From Paenibacillus alba (GTDB lineage: Bacteria > Bacillota > Bacilli > Paenibacillales > NBRC-103111), in the NCBI RefSeq assembly GCF_013204855.1, contig NZ_JABMKZ010000020.1:62001-126000 (forward strand): a stretch of 64,000 bases of DNA, written 5' to 3'. The position numbers were made by a program, and so were the translations under genes. Positions 9,295 through 17,059 of the stretch are shown piece by piece (the stretch's first letter is position 1; each line of letters opens with the position of its first letter). The notes below the pieces were generated by a model. It did not search any database and was not told the origin of the DNA. It saw only the letters and a program-made list of their open reading frames with translations.

Positions 9295-9581
9295 GAATGA
9301 GCACCTCCATGTTTGATCACGTTATAGTTTTCAACAATTCCCATAATACCTGCATCTGTCGCGACTAAATCCAAACCTAGCGGTAAGGAGGAGTCTCTGC
9401 TTTTTGCCAAATAAACCAGATCATCGTAACCGGCTGCTCCATGGGTATCGATTACAACCATTGATTTTCCCGCCTTGGTGTGCTCATCCTTCATCGGTTG
9501 GACGATCAACAGCTTGAGTCCGGTCAGACTCTCATCTTTATGCGTGCAAACAACGGTACCGATCACTTTTCCCAAGAACAT
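9291..9581 (-). CDS. BMC-P pentameric shell protein, copy 2
   Basis: 96 residues, EutN/CcmL family: [20 protein letters not shown], then a Thr/Lys-rich insertion, [20 protein letters not shown] and [13 protein letters not shown]. Compared with copy 1 it has a longer loop ([14 protein letters not shown]), so the three BMC-P proteins are not recent duplicates of each other. Coupled to the BMC-H gene by a four-base overlap. Confidence 0.93.
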   Translation of the reverse strand: MFLGKVIGTVVCTHKDESLTGLKLLIVQPMKDEHTKAGKSMVVIDTHGAAGYDDLVYLAKSRDSSLPLGLDLVATDAGIMGIVENYNVIKHGGAHS

Positions 9582-9590
9582 GATAATCCC

Positions 9591-10052
9591 CTACCTGAAT
9601 CTTTTTAGGAAGCGACTCTCGACTTCCATGATTTTGGTAACCCGTTTGTCGTGCCTTCCGCCTGAAAATGGAGTATCGAGCCATGTTTTAACCAACTGTC
9701 TAGCCAACCCTTTACCGATAAGTTGACCACCGATAGCAAGCATATTCGCATTGTTATGATCACGGCTGTTGATAACAGTAGATAAATCCCAGCATAAAGC
9801 GCAGCGAATACCTGGTACTTTGTTCGCCGTCATCGTACTGCCGATCCCGACTCCGTCAATCATAATACCGACGTAATTGTCATTGGTTGCCGTAGCTTCC
9901 GCAACAAGAAAGGCAATGTCCGGATAATCAACCGCCTGTTTATCGTAGCAGCCAAAGTCAATGATTGGGTACCCGAGCTCTGTCAAGTACGCTTTAATAT
10001 CTTCCTTTAATTCTAAACCACCATGGTCACAACCAATAGCGACTGTTTTCAT
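9591..10052 (-). CDS. RpiB/LacAB-family sugar-phosphate isomerase, BMC-associated, atypical active site
   Basis: 153 residues, full family length. The RpiB fold is clear (AIGCDHGGLELKEDIKAYL, ANKVPGIRCALCWD, SRDHNNANMLAIGGQ). RpiB enzymes interconvert ribose-5-phosphate and ribulose-5-phosphate. In E. coli-type RpiB the proton-transfer Cys sits in a CGTGIG motif; here the motif reads DGVGIG, so the Cys is replaced by Asp and the Thr by Val. It may therefore act on another aldose phosphate or be a divergent isomerase. No encapsulation peptide is seen. SD AAGGAG precedes the ATG. It sits between triosephosphate isomerase and a BMC-P gene. Confidence 0.88.
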   Translation of the reverse strand: MKTVAIGCDHGGLELKEDIKAYLTELGYPIIDFGCYDKQAVDYPDIAFLVAEATATNDNYVGIMIDGVGIGSTMTANKVPGIRCALCWDLSTVINSRDHNNANMLAIGGQLIGKGLARQLVKTWLDTPFSGGRHDKRVTKIMEVESRFLKRFR

Positions 10053-10066
10053 CTATGTTCGACTCC

Positions 10067-10906
10067 TTACCTAAGCGCCTTTAGAATGGCTTCAAAAGAG
10101 TTTGCTTGCAGACTGGCCCCTCCGACGAGAGCCCCGTCAATATCTTCTCTGGCACAAAGCTCCTTGATGTTGCTCGCACTTACCGAACCACCATACAAGA
10201 TCGGAACCTCGTTTGCAAAATCAATACCTTTTTTCTCGGCAAGCATCTGTCTGATCTCTCGATGAATGTCTTGAGCATCCGACGGTTGAGCCGTTTTACC
10301 GGTCCCAATCGCCCATATCGGCTCATAAGCGATGATGACATGACTGCGCCCCTCCGTCACTTTGGCAAACGCAGATTCAACTTGCGTGCGAATGACCTCT
10401 TTCGTCAGCCCCAGCTCACGCTGCAGCTGCGTCTCGCCAACGCATACGATGGGAATCAAGGAATTCTCGATGGCTTGATGCACCTTGGCAGCGACCTGTT
10501 CATCCGTTTCTCCCGCTGCTCTACGCTCAGAATGGCCGATGATGACATGGCTGCAGCCTAGTTCGAACAACAATTCGCCATGCACTTCTCCCGTGTGAGC
10601 CCCTTTTGGCTTCTCATGGATATTTTGTGCACCTAAGGAAATCCCAGCTTGCTGCATGAGCTCCTTAAGCGGATAAAGCAGTGGGGAAGGCGGGCAGCAG
10701 ACAGCTTCGCAATGCTCGTAAGGGGCATCATTCAGCTGGCTGAAAAACTCCCTCGCTTCCTGCAAAGTCATGTTCATTTTCCAGTTAGCAACGATTAATG
10801 GCTTGCTGCGTCCAATGGACGGCTGCTCCGTGATATCTGTCAGCTCAATGGAGGATAGGACCTGCTGCACGACTTGTCTTATATGCTTCTCTAAAGCGCT
10901 ATCCAT
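10067..10906 (-). CDS. Triosephosphate isomerase with encapsulation peptide (BMC paralogue)
   Basis: 279 residues, about 30 more than housekeeping TIM. Residues about 1-20 form an amphipathic helix ([16 protein letters not shown]), a linker follows, then a complete TIM barrel: catalytic Lys in ANWKMN, His in VIIGHSERR, Glu in [11 protein letters not shown], and phosphate-binding [10 protein letters not shown]. All catalytic residues are present, so it should interconvert glyceraldehyde-3-phosphate and dihydroxyacetone phosphate. Its place in the operon and its peptide suggest it is enclosed and removes the triose formed by deoC. The normal glycolytic copy is not in the window. Confidence 0.94.
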   Translation of the reverse strand: MDSALEKHIRQVVQQVLSSIELTDITEQPSIGRSKPLIVANWKMNMTLQEAREFFSQLNDAPYEHCEAVCCPPSPLLYPLKELMQQAGISLGAQNIHEKPKGAHTGEVHGELLFELGCSHVIIGHSERRAAGETDEQVAAKVHQAIENSLIPIVCVGETQLQRELGLTKEVIRTQVESAFAKVTEGRSHVIIAYEPIWAIGTGKTAQPSDAQDIHREIRQMLAEKKGIDFANEVPILYGGSVSASNIKELCAREDIDGALVGGASLQANSFEAILKALR

Positions 10907-10915
10907 GGATTACGA

Positions 10916-11197
10916 CTACTCCGATTTGGATTGCGGTAAAATGATTTCTACGTCGTTGTGCGGTCTAGGAATGACGTGTACGGATACAACTTCCCCTACT
11001 CTTCGCGCTGCTTCGGAACCTGCTTCCGTAGCGGCTTTAACAGCTCCTACGTCACCGCGAACCATAACAGCAACAAGACCTCCACCTGTAAGAGTTTTAC
11101 CGATTAGTGTTACGTTTGCAGCTTTCACCATGGCGTCCGCAGCTTCAATTGCCCCTACAAGTCCTTTAGTTTCGATCATGCCTAATGCTTCTTTCAT
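10916..11197 (-). CDS. BMC-H hexameric shell protein, copy 2
   Basis: 93 residues, one BMC domain ([53 protein letters not shown]). The start at 11197 follows AGGAGG by ten bases; the frame is open further upstream to 11299 but that part has no shell-protein character. Nearly the same sequence as copy 1. Upstream lies the aldehyde dehydrogenase, after a gap of about 100 bases. Confidence 0.96.
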   Translation of the reverse strand: MKEALGMIETKGLVGAIEAADAMVKAANVTLIGKTLTGGGLVAVMVRGDVGAVKAATEAGSEAARRVGEVVSVHVIPRPHNDVEIILPQSKSE

Positions 11198-11301
11198 ATT
11201 CGTTATTCCTCCTGTATGTTGGTTTAGTTGGTTTATGGGTTGTGCTGGATTACTTATGGTACTATGAGTAGTTCTTCGAGATGTTACAGCTCTTGCCATA
11301 C

Positions 11302-12732
11302 TTATGTCTCCTTAGTCACCAGCACAGATCTACGTTTTCTAGTGAACGTGCGTGCGGAGGTTAACCCTTCCCCAGTAGGACCGGCGATGGTCAACGTTGT
11401 AAACCCTTCGCCACCGAAGCCGAGACCGCTATAAGACGGGCCATTTTTGACAAAAATCGTAGCCTGAAGCGCCTTCTCCATTTTCGACAACTGGGTGATG
11501 TTCTGCGAATGCATGATGGCCGTATGACGGTTTCCCTTTTCTGCCTTGACTGCGTATTGTATGGCCATATCCACATTGGGAACACGTACAATCGGGAGAA
11601 CCGGCATGAGCATTTCCGTATTCACAAGCGGATGATTCTCAGGTGTCTCAGCGATAATGAGCTTAGTAGAATCATCTGTTTGAATACCGATTGCTTGCAA
11701 GATATGGCTAGCGTCTTTACCTACATAGTCTTTGTTAGGAAAATATTTTTCCTTCTCAGGATGTTTCGTTAAAATAACGTCCAACAGCTTCGTTAACTGA
11801 TATCCTTTTAACTCATAGGCACCGTTCTTGAGCATCTCCGCTTTTAGCCCGTTGGCTACGGATTCAACGACGAAGACTTCCTTCTCCGCTGTACATAGAA
11901 CGTTATTGTCGAAGCTGGCCCCCAGCACGATATCTCTGCCAGCTTGCTTTAAATCTGCGGTTTCATCGACGACAACAGGGGGATTCCCCGGACCCGCCGC
12001 GATCACCTTCTTGCCTGAAGTAAGCGCTGCTTTCACGACGGCCCCGCCGCCGGTTACGACTAACGCCTGAATGTTCGGATGCTTCATCAACTGTTCGCTT
12101 GTATCCAAAGTAGGCATCAGAACGCTGGTCAGCATATTCTCCGGACCGCCTGCGGCGACAATAGCTTGGTTGAGCAGCTGCATCGCCTTGATGGAAACCT
12201 TTTTGGCACTTGGATGCGGGTTGTACACGACCGCATTGCCTGCTGATACCATCGAAATACTGTTGTTAATCATCGTAGCTGCAGGATTCGTCGTCGGTGT
12301 GATTGAGCCAATCACTCCGAATGGGGAGCATTCGAGCAAGGTCAACCCGTTGTCACCGCTGAATGATTGTGAAAACAAATCTTCGATGCCAGGTGTTTTT
12401 TCCGCTGCAAGCTTGTTTTTGGCAAGTTTGTCTTGAACTCTTCCAAGCCCCGTTTCCTTAACAGCCAGCTCGGCCAATTCCGCTGCATGAGCAAGACTGG
12501 TTTCCCGCATCTTGCGGATAATGGTTTCCCTTTGAGCAAGGGGTAACAACGAGAACTTTCCAAATGCAAGACTTGCAGCGTCGACCGCTTCATCAACTGT
12601 TGCGAACACTCCGTGCTCATAAGCTGCATGAGCGGCTTCTGGAGCCGGAGCGGCCGTTTCATTCTGAAGTTTACCGATCACTTGCGCGACGATCGCCCTA
12701 ATATCTGCTTCAGAAATACTCAACTCGTTCAC
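11302..12732 (-). CDS. CoA-acylating aldehyde dehydrogenase (PduP/EutE type), BMC core enzyme
   Basis: Oxidises acetaldehyde with NAD+ and CoA to acetyl-CoA inside the compartment. 476 residues. An N-terminal amphipathic helix ([16 protein letters not shown]) and a short Ala/Pro linker precede the dehydrogenase domain. Nucleotide-binding region [20 protein letters not shown] and catalytic Cys in [12 protein letters not shown] are clear. The annotated start is a GTG overlapping the upstream BMC-P stop; a TTG at 12720 has AGGTGA five bases upstream and may be the true start. Downstream cargo TIM and upstream shell gene place it in the core. Confidence 0.95.
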   Translation of the reverse strand: MNELSISEADIRAIVAQVIGKLQNETAAPAPEAAHAAYEHGVFATVDEAVDAASLAFGKFSLLPLAQRETIIRKMRETSLAHAAELAELAVKETGLGRVQDKLAKNKLAAEKTPGIEDLFSQSFSGDNGLTLLECSPFGVIGSITPTTNPAATMINNSISMVSAGNAVVYNPHPSAKKVSIKAMQLLNQAIVAAGGPENMLTSVLMPTLDTSEQLMKHPNIQALVVTGGGAVVKAALTSGKKVIAAGPGNPPVVVDETADLKQAGRDIVLGASFDNNVLCTAEKEVFVVESVANGLKAEMLKNGAYELKGYQLTKLLDVILTKHPEKEKYFPNKDYVGKDASHILQAIGIQTDDSTKLIIAETPENHPLVNTEMLMPVLPIVRVPNVDMAIQYAVKAEKGNRHTAIMHSQNITQLSKMEKALQATIFVKNGPSYSGLGFGGEGFTTLTIAGPTGEGLTSARTFTRKRRSVLVTKET

Positions 12733-13031
12733 CTCATTTCACTTTTACTGAACGTGATCTTGCCGTGCAGCTCAACCGTATCAATAATGCCTATGATCGT
12801 TGCATCTACAGGCACGCCTTGTGTAATTTTCGTTTGTCTGGCTGAACTTCCGCTTACTGTCATGACAATTTCACCTTTGCCCGCATGAACCGTATCGATG
12901 GCGACAAATGGTTTGCCATCCGGTTCTTGCGTAACCATATCAACCGGTTCAACAATCAACAGCTTCTTGCCAACAAGTTTTTCATCTTTGGTTGTAGAAA
13001 CAACGGTGCCAATGACCCGGCAAATGTTCAT
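12729..13031 (-). CDS. BMC-P pentameric shell protein, copy 3
   Basis: 100 residues, EutN/CcmL family (CRVIGTVVSTTKDEKLVGKK, AIDTVHAGKGEIVMTVSGSS, DATIIGIIDTVELHG). Forms vertex pentamers. Translationally coupled on both sides: its start overlaps the flavoprotein stop and its stop overlaps the aldehyde dehydrogenase start. Confidence 0.94.
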   Translation of the reverse strand: MNICRVIGTVVSTTKDEKLVGKKLLIVEPVDMVTQEPDGKPFVAIDTVHAGKGEIVMTVSGSSARQTKITQGVPVDATIIGIIDTVELHGKITFSKSEMR

Positions 13032-13783
13032 TTATTCCCCTCCTGACTTTGCCGCCATGTAAGTCCGAGCAATTTCGCTTCTTCTTTCGCGAGCGGCGTC
13101 ATAAGCACATTAGTAGATAGGGAAATTTCCGTTTCACCTTCATTCACCCAGTCTCTTACATGCTTCGCATGAATGAGCGGCCTTTTGGCGCTGCGTGGTG
13201 TTAGACTGAGCTTCGTCACCTTGGCGGCCAAATGCTTCATGTACACAACATGAACCCCGTACTTGCTAAGCTGCTGCAAATGGCCGGAAACAACGTCAAG
13301 GATAGCCGGCGGAACAGACAGTTTATTGACTCCTGTTGGGAGCACATAACTGCTGGATACAACAACTTCTTTGCCGCTGATCAAGGCATTCACAATAACG
13401 CCTGACGACGGTTCATCATCGATTAATGCAGCAATTTTGACGAGCGTACCGATCGAAAGAATGGGAAGCACCACCATGTCCGCTTGCTGGGCAGCTTCGG
13501 ACCAACGAGACCTGTCGCTTCCGGCAAGTACAATTTGCTCATAGCTAAATTCGGGTTCCGGTTCATATACAGGCAGCGGCGCATCCCCGCAGAAAGCAAC
13601 GATAACCCGGGTGCTTGCCGAGATGTCAGAGATCAACTGCTTCACTTCCACGGCATGGCGCTCGTCTGCGACAACGATCAAAACGGATTTGCGAACGGCC
13701 GCAGCAGCAGGCTTTTCTTTCTTTAGAAGAAGCTCATTCACGACTTGGCGAACGATTCTGGAAACCGTTTCCTCTAAGCTCAT
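13028..13783 (-). CDS. BMC-associated flavoprotein (UbiX/Dfp-like fold) with encapsulation peptide
   Basis: 251 residues. An N-terminal amphipathic helix (LEETVSRIVRQVVNELLLKK) resembles the cargo peptides of its neighbours. The middle resembles the flavoprotein family (PF02441): SVLIVVADERHAVEVKQLI, ADMVVLPILSIGTLVKIA and DEPSSGVIVNALISGKEV. Homologues occur in several other BMC loci, usually with unproven function. No alcohol dehydrogenase is encoded in the operon, so a role in regenerating NAD+ or other redox balance is possible but is my inference. SD GGAGAGG precedes the ATG. Confidence 0.82.
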   Translation of the reverse strand: MSLEETVSRIVRQVVNELLLKKEKPAAAAVRKSVLIVVADERHAVEVKQLISDISASTRVIVAFCGDAPLPVYEPEPEFSYEQIVLAGSDRSRWSEAAQQADMVVLPILSIGTLVKIAALIDDEPSSGVIVNALISGKEVVVSSSYVLPTGVNKLSVPPAILDVVSGHLQQLSKYGVHVVYMKHLAAKVTKLSLTPRSAKRPLIHAKHVRDWVNEGETEISLSTNVLMTPLAKEEAKLLGLTWRQSQEGNK

Positions 13784-13802
13784 GGTTCCTCTCCTTCACT
13801 TC

Positions 13803-14444
13803 TTACTTGAGTAGTATACCGGTTTGGCCATTTCTTACATGGCCCGCATTCGCCTCGTCAAGATCGATATGCATTTCCAAACGATATTTCTCGGATACCC
13901 GGATCAGGACATTGTCCAAGATCATACCGCGAGGACCATCAACCTGTATCTTGACGCGATCTCCATTGTTCACTCCAAACAGCTGAGCATCGGAAGTATG
14001 CATATGGATATGACGAGCGGCGGCAATGACTCCTTTACTTATCCTCAGCTGCCCTCTCGGTCCCTGAATGATAATGCCAGGCGTACCCTCTATATCCCCC
14101 GAATCGCGAATCGGCGGGTTTACTCCCAAGGTGAATCCATCGAATAGCGAGATCTCGACTTGGGTTTCACCCCGTGCCGGCCCAAGGATCCGAACGCGTT
14201 CAATCGTACCTTTCGGTCCTATTAATGTGACCGTTTCGTTACATGCGAATTGTCCCGGTTGAGACAACTCCTTCATTTGCGTCAATGCATCCTTAGAACC
14301 GAACAGTCTCTCGACTGCTTCCGGTGATAAGTGAATATGCCGATTGGATACACCGATAGGAATACGGGGTTGCGAACTCATTTGTTCTAAGGTATCTTTC
14401 ACCATCAGACCGATAATCTCGGCCAGTTGTTCTTCCGTCATCAT
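13803..14444 (-). CDS. pduL: PduL-type phosphate acyltransferase (phosphotransacylase)
   Basis: Converts acetyl-CoA and phosphate to acetyl-phosphate and recycles CoA within the compartment. 213 residues. N-terminal helix EEQLAEIIGLMVKDTLEQM looks like an encapsulation peptide. Two halves with the His metal ligands are seen: PIGVSNRHIHLSPEAVERLF and AARHIHMHTSDAQLFGV, followed by GDRVKIQVDGPRGMILDNV. First enzyme gene after the regulator. Acetate kinase, which would use the product for ATP, is not in the window. Confidence 0.95.
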   Translation of the reverse strand: MMTEEQLAEIIGLMVKDTLEQMSSQPRIPIGVSNRHIHLSPEAVERLFGSKDALTQMKELSQPGQFACNETVTLIGPKGTIERVRILGPARGETQVEISLFDGFTLGVNPPIRDSGDIEGTPGIIIQGPRGQLRISKGVIAAARHIHMHTSDAQLFGVNNGDRVKIQVDGPRGMILDNVLIRVSEKYRLEMHIDLDEANAGHVRNGQTGILLK

Positions 14445-14455
14445 ACTTTCTCCAA

Positions 14456-15400
14456 TCAGACCTTATATTCAAGCAAGTATTTAGCCGTAAATTGATCGGT
14501 AATCAGCGTATTGGTGTATTTTCCACGAATAGCGCCGTAAATCGCGTCGACTTTCTTTACGCCACCGGCGACGAGGACAGACTTTTCCTTCTTTCTCAGC
14601 TCAACCAAATCGATGCCAATCGTGCGGCGGTCCAACTCTTCGCTGCAAATAACGCCTTCCAGATCAATGAATCTGGAACATATATCTCCAACACCCTTCT
14701 CATGAATAACTTCCAGATCCGAAGTGGAGAAATAATTGGCTTTCATCAAGACAGAGTCTTCCGTGGGAACACCCACCGTGAACACAGCAATATTAGCTCG
14801 CTTGCCCATATCAAGAATTTTACGAATATGCCGATCAGCTTCTATAGCCTGCTTAACAACGGTATGATCGACAATAGCTGGCAGAGGCAAGAGATGAGGA
14901 TTTGTGTTATACGCCCCGCCGAAGAGATGAATAATCTCCGAAGCGTACGTATTGTACTCCGAATAGCTGACACCGCCGTTCAACTGAACAACAGCGACAT
15001 CTTTCACATGCTTGTTCTGCAGTCTAACGGCTACTTCATAAAGTGTTGTTCCCCAAGAAGTCGCAATGGTATCTCCGTCTTTAACGACTTTATACAAAAA
15101 TTCCGCCGCAGCCTCTCCCAAATATTTCTTGACGATGGACTCCTCGTACTGAGGAACCGAAACAACAATCACCTTCTGCAACTTAAATTGTTCTTCTAAT
15201 TGAGCTGCTAAATTCTCATTGTTTTCCGTTGGGTCCATAATCTTGATTTGGACTATGCCATCCGCTTTTGCTTGCTGCAAAAACCTCGAGACAGTGGGGC
15301 GAGATACCCCTAGATGCTTAGCAATGTCCTGTTGGCTATAGTCCAGTTGATAGTACATTCTGGCTGCATCAATGATTTTATCAAGCTTTTCTCCACCCAT
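14456..15400 (-). CDS. deoR: SorC-family transcriptional regulator (DeoR-like) of the BMC operon
   Basis: 314 residues, as for B. subtilis DeoR. Helix-turn-helix at about residues 18-45 (YSQQDIAKHLGVSRPTVSRF), then a sugar-phosphate-binding SorC domain (DTIATSWGTTLYEVA, VVQLNGGV, VAGGVKKVDAIYGAI). B. subtilis DeoR represses deoC-nupC-pdp and is relieved by deoxyribose-5-phosphate; the gene content here points to the same effector. The start at 15400 has GGAG upstream; 33 extra in-frame codons upstream cross the promoter and operator, so they are not coding. Autoregulation is expected from the operator at 15421-15467. Confidence 0.9.
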   Translation of the reverse strand: MGGEKLDKIIDAARMYYQLDYSQQDIAKHLGVSRPTVSRFLQQAKADGIVQIKIMDPTENNENLAAQLEEQFKLQKVIVVSVPQYEESIVKKYLGEAAAEFLYKVVKDGDTIATSWGTTLYEVAVRLQNKHVKDVAVVQLNGGVSYSEYNTYASEIIHLFGGAYNTNPHLLPLPAIVDHTVVKQAIEADRHIRKILDMGKRANIAVFTVGVPTEDSVLMKANYFSTSDLEVIHEKGVGDICSRFIDLEGVICSEELDRRTIGIDLVELRKKEKSVLVAGGVKKVDAIYGAIRGKYTNTLITDQFTAKYLLEYKV

Positions 15401-15420
15401 AATTCTCCGCCCCTTACACG

Positions 15421-15467
15421 TTATATTGAAATATTGCTCATCACTAGTTGACATAATTTCAATATAA
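15421..15467 (-). promoter_or_regulatory. Operator-like inverted repeat for the DeoR-type regulator
   Basis: Perfect 12-base inverted repeat, TTATATTGAAAT at 15421-15432 and ATTTCAATATAA at 15456-15467, separated by 23 bases. The core ATTGAA/TTCAAT agrees with what I recall of the B. subtilis DeoR operator. One arm abuts the -10 box at 15467-15472. The ten-base core ATATTGAAAT recurs at 20936-20945 upstream of the nucleoside importer. Confidence 0.75.
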
Positions 15468-15495
15468 TTATAAGGAGAATCTGTAAAAAAGACAA
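15467..15495 (-). promoter_or_regulatory. Sigma-A-type promoter of the deoR-BMC operon
   Basis: On the minus strand: -35 TTGTCT (15490-15495), 17-base spacer, -10 TATAAT (15467-15472). Transcription would begin near 15460, within the operator region, about 60 bases upstream of deoR. Confidence 0.75.
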
Positions 15496-15500
15496 TCATT

Positions 15501-15668
15501 TTACGAGATAACCTTATGCAGCCATTCTACCAACTTACCGCCGAAATATACGCCCATTACACCCATAACAGCTGAAAATACGGGTGGAGCAGGTAGCGGA
15601 AGACGAATATACTTAAATACAACTCCTACAAATGCTCCCGCTGCAAACGCAAGAATAACTTCTTTCAT
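15501..15668 (-). CDS. Small XapX-domain membrane protein
   Basis: 55 residues, too short for most gene callers. Start ATG at 15668 behind AGGGGATTATA. Sequence pattern is that of the XapX (DUF1427) family: an N-terminal hydrophobic segment (VILAFAAGAFVGVVFKYIRL), the Leu-Pro-x-Pro-Ala-Pro-Pro turn (LPLPAPPVFSAVMGVMG) and a second hydrophobic segment ending in VEWLHKVIS. The family is named after xapX beside the xanthosine phosphorylase genes of E. coli; function unknown. It lies between cdd and deoR on the same strand, so it belongs to the nucleoside region. Confidence 0.82.
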   Translation of the reverse strand: MKEVILAFAAGAFVGVVFKYIRLPLPAPPVFSAVMGVMGVYFGGKLVEWLHKVIS

Positions 15669-15695
15669 TATAATCCCCTGCTATTCTTATGAGAT

Positions 15696-16085
15696 TTATT
15701 CTTGCTGCAATTTGAATCCGAACGGAAGCAGTCCATCCACTGTTGTTTCATGCCTATCATCTTTTAAATTGGTTAAAACAACAGGCATCGAACCTTCACA
15801 CAACTCCAACATGACTTGACGGCACGCTCCGCAAGGTGAGACAGGACCCTCAGAATCTGCAATAACAGCCATGGCTGCGAATTCCGTTTCACCATCCGAA
15901 TAAGCCTTGAAGAGTGTCGTTCTCTCTGCACAGTTGCATAATCCATAGGACGCATTTTCCACATTGCAACCCGAGATGATCTTACCGCTCTTCGTCCTAA
16001 TCGCCGCTCCCACTTTAAATCCTGAGTACGGTGTATACGCTTTTAATCTTGCTTCCCTTGCTGCTTCTATTAACTCATCATGCAT
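15696..16085 (-). CDS. cdd: Cytidine deaminase
   Basis: Deaminates cytidine and deoxycytidine to (deoxy)uridine, feeding the pyrimidine phosphorylase. Zinc-site motifs are intact: NCAERTTLF (Cys-Ala-Glu) and PCGACRQVM. The substrate-binding start is YTPYSGFKVGAAI. About 129 residues, tetrameric Bacillus type. Start chosen at the ATG 16085 (AGAGGTGA upstream); a GTG at 16097 overlapping the permease stop is an alternative. Last of the importer genes before xapX. Confidence 0.95.
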   Translation of the reverse strand: MHDELIEAAREARLKAYTPYSGFKVGAAIRTKSGKIISGCNVENASYGLCNCAERTTLFKAYSDGETEFAAMAVIADSEGPVSPCGACRQVMLELCEGSMPVVLTNLKDDRHETTVDGLLPFGFKLQQE

Positions 16086-16093
16086 GAGCTTTT

Positions 16094-17059
16094 TCACCTC
16101 TGTCCTTTTTCATATGGTTTCCCAAGGGCTGCCGGAGCAACCGCTCGACCGACGAATCCTGCAAGAATCAGAATCGTTAACGCATAAGGGAAAATATAAA
16201 TGAAATCGACAGGAATGTAGTCTGTAATGCCATATACTTGGAAGACGGATTTGAGTGCGGAAGCAACCCCGAAGAACAATGCGGCGAACAATCCCGATAT
16301 TGGCCTCCACTTTCCAAAAATCAATGCTGCTAGCGCAATATAGCCTTGACCGGATATTGTATTGTGTGAGAAATTGCTCGTCGTTGTTAGTGTAACAACC
16401 GCACCGCCCATCGCGGCTAATGCTCCGCTCGCCATAACGGCCATGTAACGCATCTTTGGCACATTGATCGCAAGTGAGTCGGCTGCTTTGGGATGCTCGC
16501 CTACAGCACGAAGCCGCAAACCGAATGGCGTTTTATAGAGAATGAAGGCTGCGACTGCTATGAGAATAAAAGCCAGATAGCTGGTTGGATAAGCGCTAAA
16601 GAGCGCATGGCCCAGATATGGAATCTTAGAGAGCCAAGGAATATCCCACTTAGAGAAAACATGCTTTAGTGTAGGCGTTTGTGCAGAACCGTTCAGCAAC
16701 ACTTTACACAGATAGATCGTGAGCCCTATAGCCAAGAAGTTGAGTGCTACGCCGCTGACGACTTGCTCCGCTTTGAAGGTCACAGAAGCAACCGCATGAG
16801 GCAGAGCAAACAGCGTTCCTACAATAATGGCAGCCAGAAAGCCAATCCATGGTGACCATCCCCCTCCGCCCCACTGCGTTTCTGCAAAATAAGTTACGAT
16901 AGCTGCGGTGAACGCCCCCACAGTCATCATACCTTCCAAAGCGATATTCACGACGCCTGCTCTTTCGGAAAACAAGCCTCCGAGGGAAGCGAAGATCAGT
17001 GCAGTCGCAAAGACGATGGTTGTGTGCGTCAATTCACTTGCTAATTGTAGGATTTGCAC
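16094..17059 (-). CDS. nupQ: Nucleoside ABC transporter permease (NupQ/YufQ-like)
   Basis: 321 residues with about eight hydrophobic segments, of the BPD_transp_2 (branched-chain/ribose type) permease family: FASLGGLFSERAGVVNIALE near the start and the cytoplasmic loop LRAVGEHPKAADSLAINV. Homologous to B. subtilis NupQ, a guanosine importer subunit. GTG start with AAGGA upstream; it overlaps the upstream permease gene by 26 bases. Confidence 0.92.
   Translation of the reverse strand: MQILQLASELTHTTIVFATALIFASLGGLFSERAGVVNIALEGMMTVGAFTAAIVTYFAETQWGGGGWSPWIGFLAAIIVGTLFALPHAVASVTFKAEQVVSGVALNFLAIGLTIYLCKVLLNGSAQTPTLKHVFSKWDIPWLSKIPYLGHALFSAYPTSYLAFILIAVAAFILYKTPFGLRLRAVGEHPKAADSLAINVPKMRYMAVMASGALAAMGGAVVTLTTTSNFSHNTISGQGYIALAALIFGKWRPISGLFAALFFGVASALKSVFQVYGITDYIPVDFIYIFPYALTILILAGFVGRAVAPAALGKPYEKGQR

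Noticed and set aside
14492-15199. 235-codon plus-strand frame
   Set aside because: Antisense to the deoR-like regulator with no start signals.
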